DNA from: Semisulcospira habei
Lineage: Eukaryota; Mollusca; Gastropoda; Semisulcospiridae
Length of the DNA: 64,000 bases
Reading direction: 5' to 3'
Assembly (NCBI GenBank): GCA_036245525.1
Contig: BTPG01000001.1
Coordinates: 178,183,111-178,247,110 of the forward strand
The position numbers and the translations under genes are program-made. The notes below the pieces were generated by a model. That model was not told where the DNA came from. It worked only from the letters and a program-made list of their open reading frames with translations, and searched no databases. Of this stretch, positions 51,737 through 63,365 are shown in pieces (the stretch's first letter is position 1; every line of letters starts with the position of its first letter).

Positions 51737-51868
51737 GCCTGGGGATCGGCACAACCACAGCCTCGCGCCAAGATGGTGGAAAATGGCCAGTTATCCAGAT
51801 ATGGTTGAAGGCCTTAAGAAGTACAAAGAGTAACTTCTCAGGCAGATGCTTTAGGAATTGATAGTGGA
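51737..51868 (-). mobile_element. Nimb LINE copy E, RT fragment
   Basis: It encodes YQFLKHLPEKLLFVLLKAF and IWITGHFPPSWREAVVVPI on -. It abuts the broken 3' edge of RTE copy 3. The upstream part of the same Nimb appears to resume at 55227, with about 700 bp of Nimb missing at the junction. Confidence 0.75.
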
Positions 51869-54800
51869 TTTTCAAAATTCTTCTAAGGCAACTGTTCATG
51901 AAGGTCTGTACTCTGTTGACTGTGGTTTTTGTCAATCTCCAAGTCTCTGCTCCATATAGGAGAACTGCTTTTACATTGGAGTTGAAAATCCAGACTTTGG
52001 TGTGTTGTGACAGCTCTCTGGAACTCCACACTTTTTTCAACTGGAGAAAGGCTGCTCTGGCTTTACCGATTCGTGCTCTGACATCTGCATCAGTGCCGCC
52101 TTTTTTGTCTATGATGCTCCCGAGATAGGTGAAGGACTCCACCTCCTCCAACGGGGTGTTAGCAAGCAAGACTGGTTCTTCCATGGTTGCGTTCAGCCTC
52201 ATTGTCTTTGTTTTCTGTTTGTGAATGGTGAGGCCCACTTGGGACGAGATGTCAGCAAGCCTCGTGGTCTTGTCCTGCATTTGTTGATGAGTGTGGGACA
52301 GTAATGCCAAGTCGTCTGCAAAATCGAGGTCGTCAAGCTGTGTCCACAGTGTCCACTGTATTCCACTTCGTCTGTGCTCTGTGGTCATCTTCATGACCCA
52401 GTCTATGGCCAGTAGGAAGAGGAACGGAGACAGCAGACACCCCTGCCTGACACCAGTTCTGACCTGGAGCTCCCTGGTGAACTGCCCTTCGTGGATCACG
52501 CGACATGTCATGCCATCATAGCTGCTCTTGATCAGGCGGACGAGCTTTGTGGGTACACCGTAGTGTCGTAGGAGTTTCCACAGAGTCTCTCGGTCCACGC
52601 TGTCAAATGCTTTCTCGTAATCCACAAAGTTAACATACAGCGGGGAGCTCCACTTCAGAGACTGTTCCACGATGATGCGGAGAGTGGCGATCTGGTCTGT
52701 ACATGATCGGTTCTTCCTGAATCCTGCTCGCTGGTCTCTCAGCTGGGGGTCAATGGAGCTCTTCATTCTCTCCAGGATGATCCTGTTGAAGACCTTTCCT
52801 GGTACTGACAGCAAGGTGATTCCTCTGTAGTTGGAACACTTGCTGAGGTCGCCTTTCTCTGGAAGCTTGATTAGGTACCCCTTCTTCCAGTCAGCCAGTA
52901 TCACCTCCTCTTCCCAGATCTTTCCAAACAGTGGGTACAGCATCTCCACTGTTGTCTCTAGGTCTGCTTTCAGAGACTCTGCTGGGATGCCATCTGGGCC
53001 TGCTGCTTTGCCGTTCTTCAAAAATGCCACTGCTCTTCTGATCTCTTCCCGGCTGGGTCTATCACAGTTGATGGGTAGGTCGGTCTCTGCCGGCTGGATG
53101 TCTGGGGGGTCGGGTGGGCTAGGTCTGTTCAGTAACTCTTCAAAATACTCGGCCCATCTGTCGAGTTGGTCTGCTCTGTCTGCAATAGGCTTGCCTTCTT
53201 TGTCTTTTACTGGTCTTTCTGTATGGCCATACTTGCCTGACAATCTTCTGGTAATGTCGTAGAGCTGTTTCATGTTGCCGCTGCCTGCTGCCTTTCTGCC
53301 TCTGCTGCCAGGCTGTCTGTGTAGGCCCTCTTGTCTGCCCTGATACTCCTCTTCACCTCGCGGTTGGCTTCCCAGTATTCCCCCCGTGCCCTTACTTTGG
53401 CTGCTCTCGTGCGACTGTTGTTGACAACTGCTTTCTTCTGCTTCCTCACTTCTATCTTCTTCAAGGTCTGTGCCGACAGCCAGTCCTTGTGATGGTGTTT
53501 CCTGAACCCTACAGTGTCTTTGCAGGTTGAGTTCAGCGCCTCTCTTACTGCCTTCCACTGCTGCTCTGTGGTGACCGCCTCCTCTTCATTTACTAGCTCC
53601 TGTAGCGCTTGAAACCGGTTGGACAGCACCAGTTTGAACTCTTCTCTAACTCCAGTTTCTCTAAGGAGGCCTACATTATAGCGCTGTCTTCTTGTTGTCT
53701 CTGTGCGACTTTTCTTTAGCTTGAGCTTCATTCTTAAAGTAAGCAGATGGTGGTCGGAGGCGACATCAGCTCCCCTCCTCACTCGAACATCTTGAAGGGA
53801 TCTTCTTAATTTCTTGCTAATGCAGATATGGTCTATTTGGTTCTCTGTTGTATGGTCAGGCGAGACCCAAGTTGCTTTGTGTATTCTTCTGTGTGGGAAG
53901 ATGCTGCCTCCAATGACAAGTCGGTTTAGAGCACAAAAGTCTACAAACCTCTCCCCGTTCTCACTCATCTCCGAGCCTAGTCCCTGTCTCCCCATCACCT
54001 CTTCGTATCCGGTGTTGTCCTCCCCTATTTTGGCATTAAAATCGCCCATGACGATGGTGATGTCTCGCTCCGCACATTTGTCCAAGGCACTCTGGAGTCG
54101 GTCGTAGAACTCTTGTTTCTCTTCCTCGTCACTGTCATTAGTAATAATAATAATAAGCGCATTAAATAGGCGCTTTATCCCAATTGAAAATCGGCTCAAA
54201 GCGCCGGCGCGAACTGAACCCAACAAGCACGCTCTCGTTAATCACGCGCATTCACTCACACACTGTACATAAACACAGAACATTCACGTGGTGCTAAGGG
54301 CAAGCTCAAGCGAGCTACTGTAGTTTTTGGAAATTCACAATCGTTTGTATTTGAAATTTTATTAAGTTGGCTGAAACTGATACCAAACTTGTGGGGGAGG
54401 AAGAGCCGGAGTACCCGGAGAAAGAACCCCCGACGGTCCACCCGAATTAATGGTGACACTTACTAGAGGAGAAAAATCCAACGCCGGAACCCGTAATCGA
54501 ACCTCGCACCTTTAGCATTGGTGGCAGGCGCCTTAACCACTGTGCCACGGACCGCCCCTAGTGGGCGCATAACACTGGATGACGTTCAGCTTGAGCTTTT
54601 TCTTGGTTCTAAAGGCTGCTGCGATAATTCTTGGCCCAAGAGGTTCCCAGCCCATCAGCGCTCTCTGTGCCACCTTCTGTATGGGGGGCATTCTCCTCTT
54701 CATGACCTGAATACAGAATCATCTCTCCACTTAACAGCCTTTTCTGGCCAGACTGCGTCCATCTGGCTTCACTGATACCTAGCAGGGAAAGGTTGTACTT

Positions 54801-54945
54801 TTGCATTTCCGCTGCTATCTGGGCGGCCTTGCCGCTCTGGTACATGGTCTTGACATTCCATGTCCCCATGGTTGTATCCCTGGATAGAGAGAGGCGGCTC
54901 GGTCCTGTGGCTTCCGAAGACTTCCGGCTTTCACCACAGGACGTC
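51869..54945 (-). pseudogene. RTE endonuclease-RT, copy 3, interrupted and truncated
   Basis: The equivalent of the 1004-codon ORF begins near 54945 (MTSCGESRK). A deletion near 54678-54690 (loss of the VALMLSP segment) breaks the endonuclease, and the SINE splits it at CYAPTNDSD. A frame change near 53285 (AEAEKAAGS, one-base loss) divides it again. RT motifs are conserved: LDFADDLALL, GFRKNRSCTD and FTYLGSIIDKKGG, in the state expected for the family. Confidence 0.85.
54143..54558 (-). mobile_element. tRNA-derived SINE, copy 3, nested in RTE copy 3
   Basis: It has the same layout as the other two copies, with the TTA tail at 54143-54155 and the tRNA head ending at 54558. The pre-insertion site is known from the RTE relatives (GTCATTAGTGGGCGC). 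TAGT at 54139-54142 and 54559-54562 is the only duplicated sequence, a 4-bp target duplication. Confidence 0.9.
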
Positions 54946-55226
54946 ATAAGTCTTCTGGTAGAAGAACCTTCCTCCTCCAGGAAAGGAATTACTGTTAGTC
55001 TTTTCGTCGGCGTTTTTGTAACTATTTCCTTTTTTGCAGGGTGGGGAAGCTACCCCCACGCCCAACCCCCTTACTAGGAGGACCAGGGGTTTTCTGTCGG
55101 GGTCACCTTCCCTTAGACCATGTTGGTTCACGGCACCTTATTTCATTCGGTGCACCCCTCTCACGAGGGACCCCCTATCCACCACCCAGGGGACGTGCCT
55201 CAACGCCATATGGTCCCAGCGCGAGG

Positions 55227-55967
55227 AGAGGCCAGTTAGCTTTTTTGAAATTCCAAGAATTGGGTCCTCCTCACAGATGACCGATGACAGGACTACTGGG
55301 AAGTGGTCAGTATCACACAGGTCGTCGTGAACCCCTCCAGTCAAAGTCCAGCATGAGAGAAGGATCACACACAGTGAGGTCTAGAACAGAACTAGATCCT
55401 GAACCTGAGTTAGAGTAGGTAGGTGAGCCATCGTTAAAGAAACATAATAAGTTGAGAAAAAACATCTTCTAACATCTGACCTCTGCCATCATAGTGGTCA
55501 CTACCCCACAGGTGAGCATGACCATTAAAATCTCCCATGAGAATAAAGGGAGGGGGCAGCTGATCTACTAAGTTAAAAATATCATTACTACAGACTCGCA
55601 GGGAAGGTGGCAGGTAAACACTGCATATGGTACTGGTCTTATTTAAGGTAACCCGAGCTGCGACAGATTAAAGACAAGTGTCGATGCTAACGAGGCTACA
55701 TAAAATTTGGCTGCTAATGAGAAGAGCCACTCCACCCGAACGCCTCTCCGAATCAGAGCCTTTATGAATAGCATTAAAACCATTAAAAGAGACAGGGTCA
55801 GAAGTCTTCAGGTAAGTCTCCTGAAGAGATATTACTGAGGGGTTATAGGACTTGACTAAAAGACGTAATTCCTCAAAGTTAGTGTGAAAACCACGACAAT
55901 TCCACTGAAGAAGATGATTATGTCTTATGTGGGGGAGAAGAGTTTTTCCCCCGTTGTCCTTTGCTTT
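55227..55967 (-). pseudogene. Nimb copy E, endonuclease region of ORF2
   Basis: It encodes pieces of the endonuclease in several frames: LLQWNCRGFHTNFEELRLL near 55880, LKTSDPVSFNGFNAIHKGS, and ILMGDFNGHAHLW-like sequence near 55540. Small indels occur throughout (for example near 55240 and 55446). It begins next to RTE copy 3 and is cut at 55967 by RTE copy 4, which inserted at the ORF1/ORF2 boundary. Confidence 0.78.
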
Positions 55968-56245
55968 CTCGCGCTGGGACCATATGGTGTTGAGGCGCGT
56001 CCCCTGGGTGGTGGATAGGGGGTCCCTCGTGAGAGGGGTGCACCGAATGAAATAAGGTGCCGTGAACCAACATGGTCTAAGGGAAAGAGACCCCGACAGA
56101 AAACCCCTGGTCCTCCTAGTAATGGGGTTGGGCGTGGGGGTAGCTTCCCCACCCTGCAAATAAAGAAATAGCTACAAAAACGCTCACGAATAGACAAAAA
56201 GCAATTCCTTTCCTGGAGGAGGAAGGTTCTTCTACCAGAAGATTT

Positions 56246-58033
56246 ATGACATCGTGTGGTGAAAGCCGGAAATCTTCGGAAGCCACAGGACCGAGCCGCC
56301 TCTCTCTATCCAGGGACACAATCATGGGCACATGGAATGTCAAGACCATGTACCAGAGTGGGAAGTCCGCCCAGATAGCAGCGGAAATGCAAAAGTACAA
56401 CCTTTCCCTGCTAGGTATCAGTGAAGCCAGATGGACGCAGTCTGGCCAGAAAAGGCTGTTAAGTGGGGAGATGATTCTGTATTCAGGTCATGAAGAGGAG
56501 TATGCCCCCCCATACAGAAGGTGTTGCATTCATGCTGTCACCAGTGGCACAGAGAGCGCTGATTGGCTGGGAACCTCTTGGGCCAAGAATTATCACAGCA
56601 GCCTTTAGAAACAGGAAAAAGATCAAACTAAACGTCATCCAGTGTTATGCGCCCACTAATGACAGTGACGAGGAAGAGAAACAAAAGTTCTATGACCGAC
56701 TCCAGAGTGCTGTGGACAAATGTGCGGAGTGAGACATCACAATAATCATGGGCGATTTTAATGCCAAAATAGGGGAGGACACCACCGGATACAAAGAGGT
56801 GATGGGGAGACAGTGACTAGGAGAGATGAGTGAGAACGGAGAGAGGTTCGTAGACTTTTGTCCTCTAAACAGACTTGTCATTGGAGGCAGCATATTCCCA
56901 CATAGAAGAATACACAAAGCAACGTGGGTCTCACCTGACCATACTACAGAGAACCAAATAGACCATATCTGCATTAGCAAGAAATTTAGAAGATCCCTTC
57001 AAGATGTTCGAGCGAGGAGGGGAGAAGTGATGTCGTTTTCGTCGGCAAATCAGCCATTCACCGATAAAATACCAAAATGTCCGAAAGAGTGACATTCTGA
57101 TCGGCCCGCTGTCCTAAGGTTTTACGCCTCATTCGGCCACCCTTTGTCCGCTTTTTGTTTGCTTGTCTCATGTCTGTTTCGTTGTTATTATTGCTTCTGA
57201 CCATATTAATTTCCTATCGGATAAATAAAGGTGTTATGAGTTACGAGTTATTGTCGAGCATTGCGTATCGGAAGCGCCAAACAGACGACAAATGCATCAG
57301 CAGAGAGAGAGAGAGAAACTCCCCTTGTTGCTAACGGCGTGCTTCCGGCATTACCATTTTCGTTTTTGAAATGCCGCCATGTTAATTGAATTCCATTCTA
57401 GTCATTTCATTAAGTTTTATGTTGTTTTGTTGTTAATAAATGTAAATAAATTTTTTTCTTCAGTGTTCTGTGTGTGGTATTAGTTGCAACATTTTTGTAA
57501 GTCAAAATGGTGGCCGAAAGATTTTCAAAATGTCCTAAAGGTTTGTGACTGAATCAGCCAATTGGCCTATGCTGAAAATTTCTAGCAACATCACTGGGGG
57601 AGCAGATGTTGCCTCAGACCATCATCTGCTTATCTTAAGAATAAAGCTCAAGTTTAAAAAAAGCAGCAGCACAGGGACAACAAGAAGACAGTGCTATAAT
57701 GTAGGCCTCCTGAGAGAGACTGGAGTGAGAGAAGAGTTCAAACTAGTGCTGTCCAACCAGTTTCAAGTGCTACAGGAGCTTGTAAATGAAGAGGAGGCAG
57801 TCACCACAGAGCAGCAGTGGAAGGCAGTTAGGCACTGAACTCAACCTGCAAAGACACTGTGGGGTTCAAGAAACACCATCACAAGGACTGGCTGTCGGCA
57901 CAGACCTTGAAGAAGATTGAACTCAGAAGTGAGGAAGCAAGAAGAAAGCAGTTGTCAACAACAGTCGCACAAGAGCAGCCAAAGCAAGGGCACATGAGGA
58001 ATACTCGGAAGCCAACCGCGAGGTGAAGAGGAG
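56246..58033 (+). pseudogene. RTE endonuclease-RT, copy 4, broken
   Basis: One extra C in the run at 56505-56511 shifts the frame after GHEEEYAP. TGA codons at 56730-56732 (CAE-stop) and near 56814 break the endonuclease. After the 572-bp insertion, GADVASDHHLL is followed by more indels (57834, 57927). RT is absent from the window. Confidence 0.83.
57025..57596. mobile_element. 572-bp insertion with short inverted ends
   Basis: The left end AAGTGATGTCG and the reverse complement of the right end (CAGTGATGTTG) match imperfectly. GGGGAG at 57019-57024 and 57597-57602 is a 6-bp duplication, and the uninterrupted site is known from the other RTE copies. Near-identical words (CAAAATGTCCGAAAG and CAAAATGTCCTAAAG) lie inside both ends. 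AATAAA motifs and a short (GA)n occur inside. No transposase. Confidence 0.75.
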
Positions 58034-58250
58034 TTAGTTATTTGGGTTTAACGCAGAGCAGGCAACTAAGGCCATCTCACGGCGGGAAGGGTAAAAATCT
58101 GGTCAGCCTGACTAAAAGAAAGGTCTTAAGACATGATGTAAATATACCTTAAAAATATGTCAGGCTAAAATGTCGCACAGGTCTTTAAAGAAAACGTCGA
58201 AAGACTCTCAAAAAGGTCAAAATAATAGAAACATCATAATCTATAAACGC

Positions 58251-61200
58251 TCAAATCTTATTAAAAATATGGCACTCTCTCAGAAAACTGAAGATCTTGT
58301 CTGGGGGCACATCCCGGAACAAAACCTTCAAGGAGTCTGCCGTGAAATGTTTATACCTTGTGTCGATTAGATCAGCACAAGACAACAAAAAGAGTACTGC
58401 TCGTCGCAGGCATAACACCATGGACGCTGCTCCTGTTTAAGTAAATAAGAGTGCGTAACATACGTGTGGCCGATGTGGAGCCGAGCCAGGACCGTCTCCT
58501 CACGGCGGCTGCCGCAGCGATAAGGTAGACCGTCGGACAACTTAGGATGGGCTTCATGCAGCTTGTTAGCTTCCTCTTTGTCCCACTCGGACTGCCACTC
58601 ACGGGCTATGTACGCACTAGCCACATGTCTTAAATCACTATAAACAGTCTGTGTGTCAGGGACAGGGTCATTTCGGGCATCGTTGGCAGCAGAATCTGCG
58701 ATCCTGTTGCCTTCGATGCCCACATGCCCTGGCACCCAAATAAAAATGATATAATATTCCTTCATCAAGTCCGCGTGGAGCTCTCTGATCTGCACCAGCA
58801 GTGGGTGGTCATTTCCCGTGCCCTGAAGGGCCTGCAGGGCAGAAAGAGTCAGACAGAATCAAGAAGTTCCTTTCTCTAGATCGATAAGCATGCCTGAGTG
58901 CCAGCAGAACCGCACTAAATACAGATGAGTGGTCTGGGAGGCGGTGCTTAAATGGGCGTCTAGGATGGCGAGAGGACACTGCGGCCGCAGCCACTCTCCC
59001 ATCCTCAGACTTTGACCCATCGGTATAGATGCGACAATAGCCAGGAAAAATTGAAAGCAGTTCATTGAGGCTCTGTTGGTATATGGCTGTTGGAGTAGAG
59101 TCTTTCTTGTGGGCAGTCAAGTCCAGCAAGATGTCAGGAACTGGTAAGAGCCAAGGTGGAGTGATGTGTTGCAGGGATTCCGAAACTCTGTCCAGGTCCA
59201 ATCCGGCCGCCTGCAGATGAGGTCGGACACGGAAAGAAAGTGGACGGACAGCTCCCGGATGGGTATCGTAAGTAAATCTCTGCAAACGATGGTTTAAAAA
59301 CACAATCATAGGCAGGATTGTCTGGATGGGCCTTCAGTTTCAAAACGTAGCTGAGCATGAGGCGGATGCGGCGGAGCTTGAGAGAAGGCTCCCCTGCCTC
59401 GGCATACAGACTAGGAACTGGAGACGTCCTGAAGGCCCCAAGACATATCCGCAGACCCTGATGGTGAATTGTGTTCAGACGCTGTAGCACAGACTTGGAA
59501 GCTGAGCCATACACCACAGAGCCATAATCCAGTTTGGACCGAACAAGGGCCCGGTACAGACGAAGTAAGACAGTACGGTCCGCACCCCAGTCAGTACGAC
59601 CGACGACACGAAGAATGTCGAGAGCCTTCTGACAAGAGGTTCTAAGGTAATTAATATGGTTGCGGAAGGTAAGTCTTTTGTCAAAAATGACCCCCAGAAA
59701 CTTTGCCTCCTCGGCCACCTTAATTGGCACTCCAGCAATGCTCAGGCTAGGTTCTGGAAAAAATTTCGTCTGGTTAGTAAAATGCACACAAACAGTCTTG
59801 GAGGGCGAGAACTTGAATCCATTGAGAGACACCCACCGCTGGATGCGATCAACGCACAGCTGCAAGCGCCTCTCAAGGGACGCAAGTCCTCGACCACGTG
59901 CGCACAAAGCAAAGTCGTCAACAAACAAAACGCATTCAGAATCATCCTTGACGGCCTTTACAATGTTATTAATTTTAATACTAAATAAAACAGGAGATAG
60001 AACGCTGCCCTGTGGGACACCCATCTCCTGTTCAAAGGAGTCGGAGAGGGTGGAGCCCAAACGGACATGGAACGACCGGTTAGTCAAAACATTGTGAATA
60101 AAAACGGGCAGGTGCCCTTTAAAACCCATGTCCAACAAGTCAGACATTATGCCATACTTCCAGGTAGTGTCATACGCCTTCTCAAGATCGAAGAAAATTG
60201 CATAGACATGCTGCTTGTTGACAAAAGAATCTTGAATAAATGAATCAAAGCGGACTAAATGGTCAGTTGTACTACGGAAGCGCCGGAAACCGCACTGGAG
60301 GTCTGTGAGGAGACCCTGTGACTCAAGATGCCACACCAGGCGGGCGTTGACCAGGCGCTCCATAGTTTTACATAAACATGATGTCAAAGCAATAGGCCGG
60401 TAGTTGCCCGGGTCGGAAGGATCCTTACCCGGCTTGGGGATCGGTACAACCACAGCCTGGCGCCAAGACGGCGGAAAATGACCAGTTCTCTAGATATGGT
60501 TAAAGGCCTTGAGAAGTACAAGGTGTGACCTCTCAGGCAGATGCGTTAGGAATTGAAAGTGGACGGTATCTAGGCCAGCAGCAGAGTCATTACATTTCTG
60601 CAAAGCTTGCTGCAATTCTGATAATGTAAACGGGACATTATAGTCTTCTGAGTTATCGGACTCAAAATCACAAATACGAGACTCTCGTTTCTCCTTCTCT
60701 CTCTGGAAGAAAGGTGAATAATGCTCCGTTGAAGAATTATGGGCAATGGTGGAGGCAAGCAAATTGGCCACAGCTTTTTTATCTGTAACCAAACTGACAC
60801 CATCTCTAAGATGGCCAACAGAAGCCGAGCCACCTCTGCCCCTAATTCTCCGAACAGCCTTCCATACTTTCTGGGACGGAGTCCGAGAAGTTAAAGATGA
60901 GACGAAGCGTCTCCAGGAAGCACGGCGTTCACGTTTAAAAATGTAACGGGCTTTCGCCCTCTGTCTTTTAAAGGTTAAAATATTTACTTGCGACGGATTA
61001 CGGAAAGCACGTCGCTGAGCAGATTTGCACGCTATTTGGGCCTTACGGCACTCTTCGTTGAACCATGGTACTCTCGGCTTTCGAGGGACTGATGCGGAAG
61101 TTTTAGGGATGGTTTCACCCGCTACGTCCAACAAAATAGTAGTAAAAGAAGAAATAGGTTCTTCAGATGACATGACCACCTCCTCTGTAAGACGAGACTG

Positions 61201-61920
61201 ACAGAGGGAGGCGAACAGAGGCCAGTTAGCTTTCTTAAGATTCCAGCGCCCCACCGGCGGATCCTCCCCACACCTGACCGATGACAGGACTACTGGGAAG
61301 TGGTCACTACCACACAGGTCATCGTGAACCTTCCAGTCAAAGTCCAGCATGAGAGAAGGATCACACACAGTGAGGTCTAGAACAGAACTAGATCCTGAAC
61401 CTGGGTTAGAGTATGTAGGTGAACCATCGTTAAAGACACATAGATTAAGTTGAGAAAAAACATCTTCTAACATCTGACCTCTGCCATCATAGTGGTTACT
61501 ACCCCAAAGGTGAGCGTGACCGTTAAAATCCCCCATGAGAATAAAGGGAGGGGGCAGTTGATCAACTAAATTAAAAAAATCATTACTACAGACCCGCAGG
61601 GATGGTGGCAGGTAAATACTGCATATAGTTATGGTCTTCTTCAAGGTAACCCGAGCTGCGACAGCCTGAAGACAGGTGTCGATGCTAACGGGGCTACATA
61701 AAATTTGGCTACTAATGAGAAGAGCCACTCCACCCGAGCGCCTCTCCGAATCAGAGCCTTTATGTATAGCGTTAAAACCATTAAAGGACACAGGGTCAGA
61801 AGTCTTCAGGTAAGTCTCCTGAAGAGATATTACTGAGGGGTTATAGCACTTGACTAAAAGACGTAATTCCTCAAAGTTAGCTTGAAAACCACGACAATTC
61901 CACTGAAGCAGAGAGTCCAT
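58251..61920 (-). pseudogene. Nimb ORF2 of copy F, broken
   Basis: The frame is open from 61920 through the endonuclease and linker (to 60490), where a Trp codon of HIWRTGHF has become a stop. RT follows intact (59134-60453; FVDDFALCARG, GVPQGSVLSP). A 4-bp AGTA insertion near 59270 shifts the frame before RNase H. Small deletions near 58910, 58750 and 58388 follow. RNase H keeps the family His (WVPGHVGIEGN). Confidence 0.88.
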
Positions 61921-61922
61921 GA

Positions 61923-63365
61923 TTATGTCTTATCTGGGGGTGCGGAGTTTTTCCCCCCTTTGTCCTTTGCCTTGGAAGGAGTCGGAGAAACAGAGGGGGG
62001 CCGGCTCCCGGGCCTCCTCTGGTTCCTAGGAGATGAAGGGGGTGGAGCTGCCGCAGCATCGACAACTTCCACTCCCTCCATCTGCTCCTCCAACGCAGCA
62101 TATTTGTTTTGAAGGGGGACATCAATGTTCCCCTTCTGGGCCCGTGCGCACGGCGGTCCCATAGATTTCTTTGACTTCTGGTCCTGGGCAGCGTTCCTGC
62201 CGCTAGAGTTAGCGGCCTTAGAAGGCTGACCAGAGCCAGAAACCTTTGGTGTTGACAAACTAGCAGGTTTGGGTGGGGGCTGAGGCTTAGGGGCAGCAGA
62301 AGGCGGTGCCACCGGACCGGTAGCGTCCGCCCTCTGCGTTCCCTGGCTCCTCGTCACCACCGGAGGAGGATTACTCTCCAGGGGTGAGAGGATCCGAGGC
62401 TCCGCCCCCAACCAAGAAGTTGGGGTTTGACAAGAGAAGTCTTTGGTGGGGCGCTTGCCTGCCACCGCAGCACTGAAAGTATACACAAAGTTGTTATTTG
62501 AGTTTGGCGCCGCCTCAGCTGCACCAGGACCGTCAACCAGTTTTTTTGCGTCCGCAAAGGACAGCCCCTTCTCCACACGCACCTGCTGAATCCTGCACTC
62601 GGAGATCCAACGAGGGCACTTCTTGTCCGAAGCCATATGCGCCCCCTGGCAATTCACACACAGGGGGATGGCTGTGCAGGACTCAGCAGAGTGTCCGGGC
62701 TTAGTGCAACGGGCGCATAGGGCCTCTGCCTGGCGGCATGTCTTCTGCCCATGGCCATACTTTTGGCACTTAAAGCACCGAAGGGGGAGAGGGACGTACT
62801 TTTTCACTTTTAGGGAGTAGTAACCTCCCCAGATGGTAGTAGGAGCTGTGGGGGTGCCAAACGTCAGGATGATGGTAGGGAGACGGATCTCCCTACCACC
62901 TCGTTTGGAAATGAAGCGCCTGACGTAGGTCACCCCCTGTGACTTAAGATTCCGTACAAGTTCATCTTCAGACAGTTCGGCCAATGCTTGATCTTTAATC
63001 ACTCCTCTAGAGGAATTCATTGTTTTGTGGGGAGTGACCTCCACTGGAGTGTCTCCGATGGAGGAGAGCCTCAGTAGCCCATTGGAGTGTGCCCGGGTAC
63101 GGCACTCTACCAACAAGTCACCAGACCTGAGGCGCTGGGCCTCAGGCCTGCCAACACGGCTCCTGAGGGTCTCCCTCACCAGGAAAGGGTGCAGCTTGGA
63201 AACAGGCTTCTCTTTAACTTTGCTGTGGATAATGAGAAAGCGAGGCCAGACGGCCGAAACCTGAGGCGTCGCTTCCCCACAATCAGAGTCGCTATCATTT
63301 TCAAGGTCAATGTCAGTGGCTATGTGCCGCTTTGGTGCCAGTTTTGGTTTTTTGATATTTTCCAT
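61923..63365 (-). CDS. Nimb ORF1, copy F, open (480 aa)
   Basis: It is a close relative of the copy D ORF1 with the same three zinc knuckles (CFKCQKYGHGQKTC, CARCTKPGHSAESC, CVNCQGAHMASDKKC), acidic N-terminal patch and Pro/Ser/Ala-rich tail. It carries subfamily differences (MENIKKPKLAPKRHI against MDKTKKPKLAQKRHI), as do copies B and C. Copies B, C and F thus form one subfamily and A and D another. The stop is followed by TC and the ORF2 ATG, as in copy D. Confidence 0.92.
   Translation of the reverse strand: MENIKKPKLAPKRHIATDIDLENDSDSDCGEATPQVSAVWPRFLIIHSKVKEKPVSKLHPFLVRETLRSRVGRPEAQRLRSGDLLVECRTRAHSNGLLRLSSIGDTPVEVTPHKTMNSSRGVIKDQALAELSEDELVRNLKSQGVTYVRRFISKRGGREIRLPTIILTFGTPTAPTTIWGGYYSLKVKKYVPLPLRCFKCQKYGHGQKTCRQAEALCARCTKPGHSAESCTAIPLCVNCQGAHMASDKKCPRWISECRIQQVRVEKGLSFADAKKLVDGPGAAEAAPNSNNNFVYTFSAAVAGKRPTKDFSCQTPTSWLGAEPRILSPLESNPPPVVTRSQGTQRADATGPVAPPSAAPKPQPPPKPASLSTPKVSGSGQPSKAANSSGRNAAQDQKSKKSMGPPCARAQKGNIDVPLQNKYAALEEQMEGVEVVDAAAAPPPSSPRNQRRPGSRPPSVSPTPSKAKDKGGKNSAPPDKT

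Larger units (their letters stand above)
51869..55226 (-). mobile_element. RTE-clade LINE, copy 3, 3'-truncated, with nested SINE
   Basis: The 5' end is complete at 55226 (CCTCGCGCTGGG on -). The 3' end is lost: the coding sequence stops at RRILKIH (51869) and the WGWIGHSLRKP tail and TAAG tail are missing. 3' loss is not expected from target-primed integration, so a later deletion removed it together with flanking Nimb DNA. A SINE sits at 54143-54558. Confidence 0.88.
55968..58033 (+). mobile_element. RTE-clade LINE, copy 4, split by a 572-bp element and cut by Nimb copy F
   Basis: It begins with the complete 5' end (CTCGCGCTGGGACC). The coding region runs 56246-57024 and 57597-58033. Nimb copy F starts at 58034, right after GAAGAGGAG; the rest of this RTE may continue beyond the window if copy F is an insertion. 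Confidence 0.85.
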
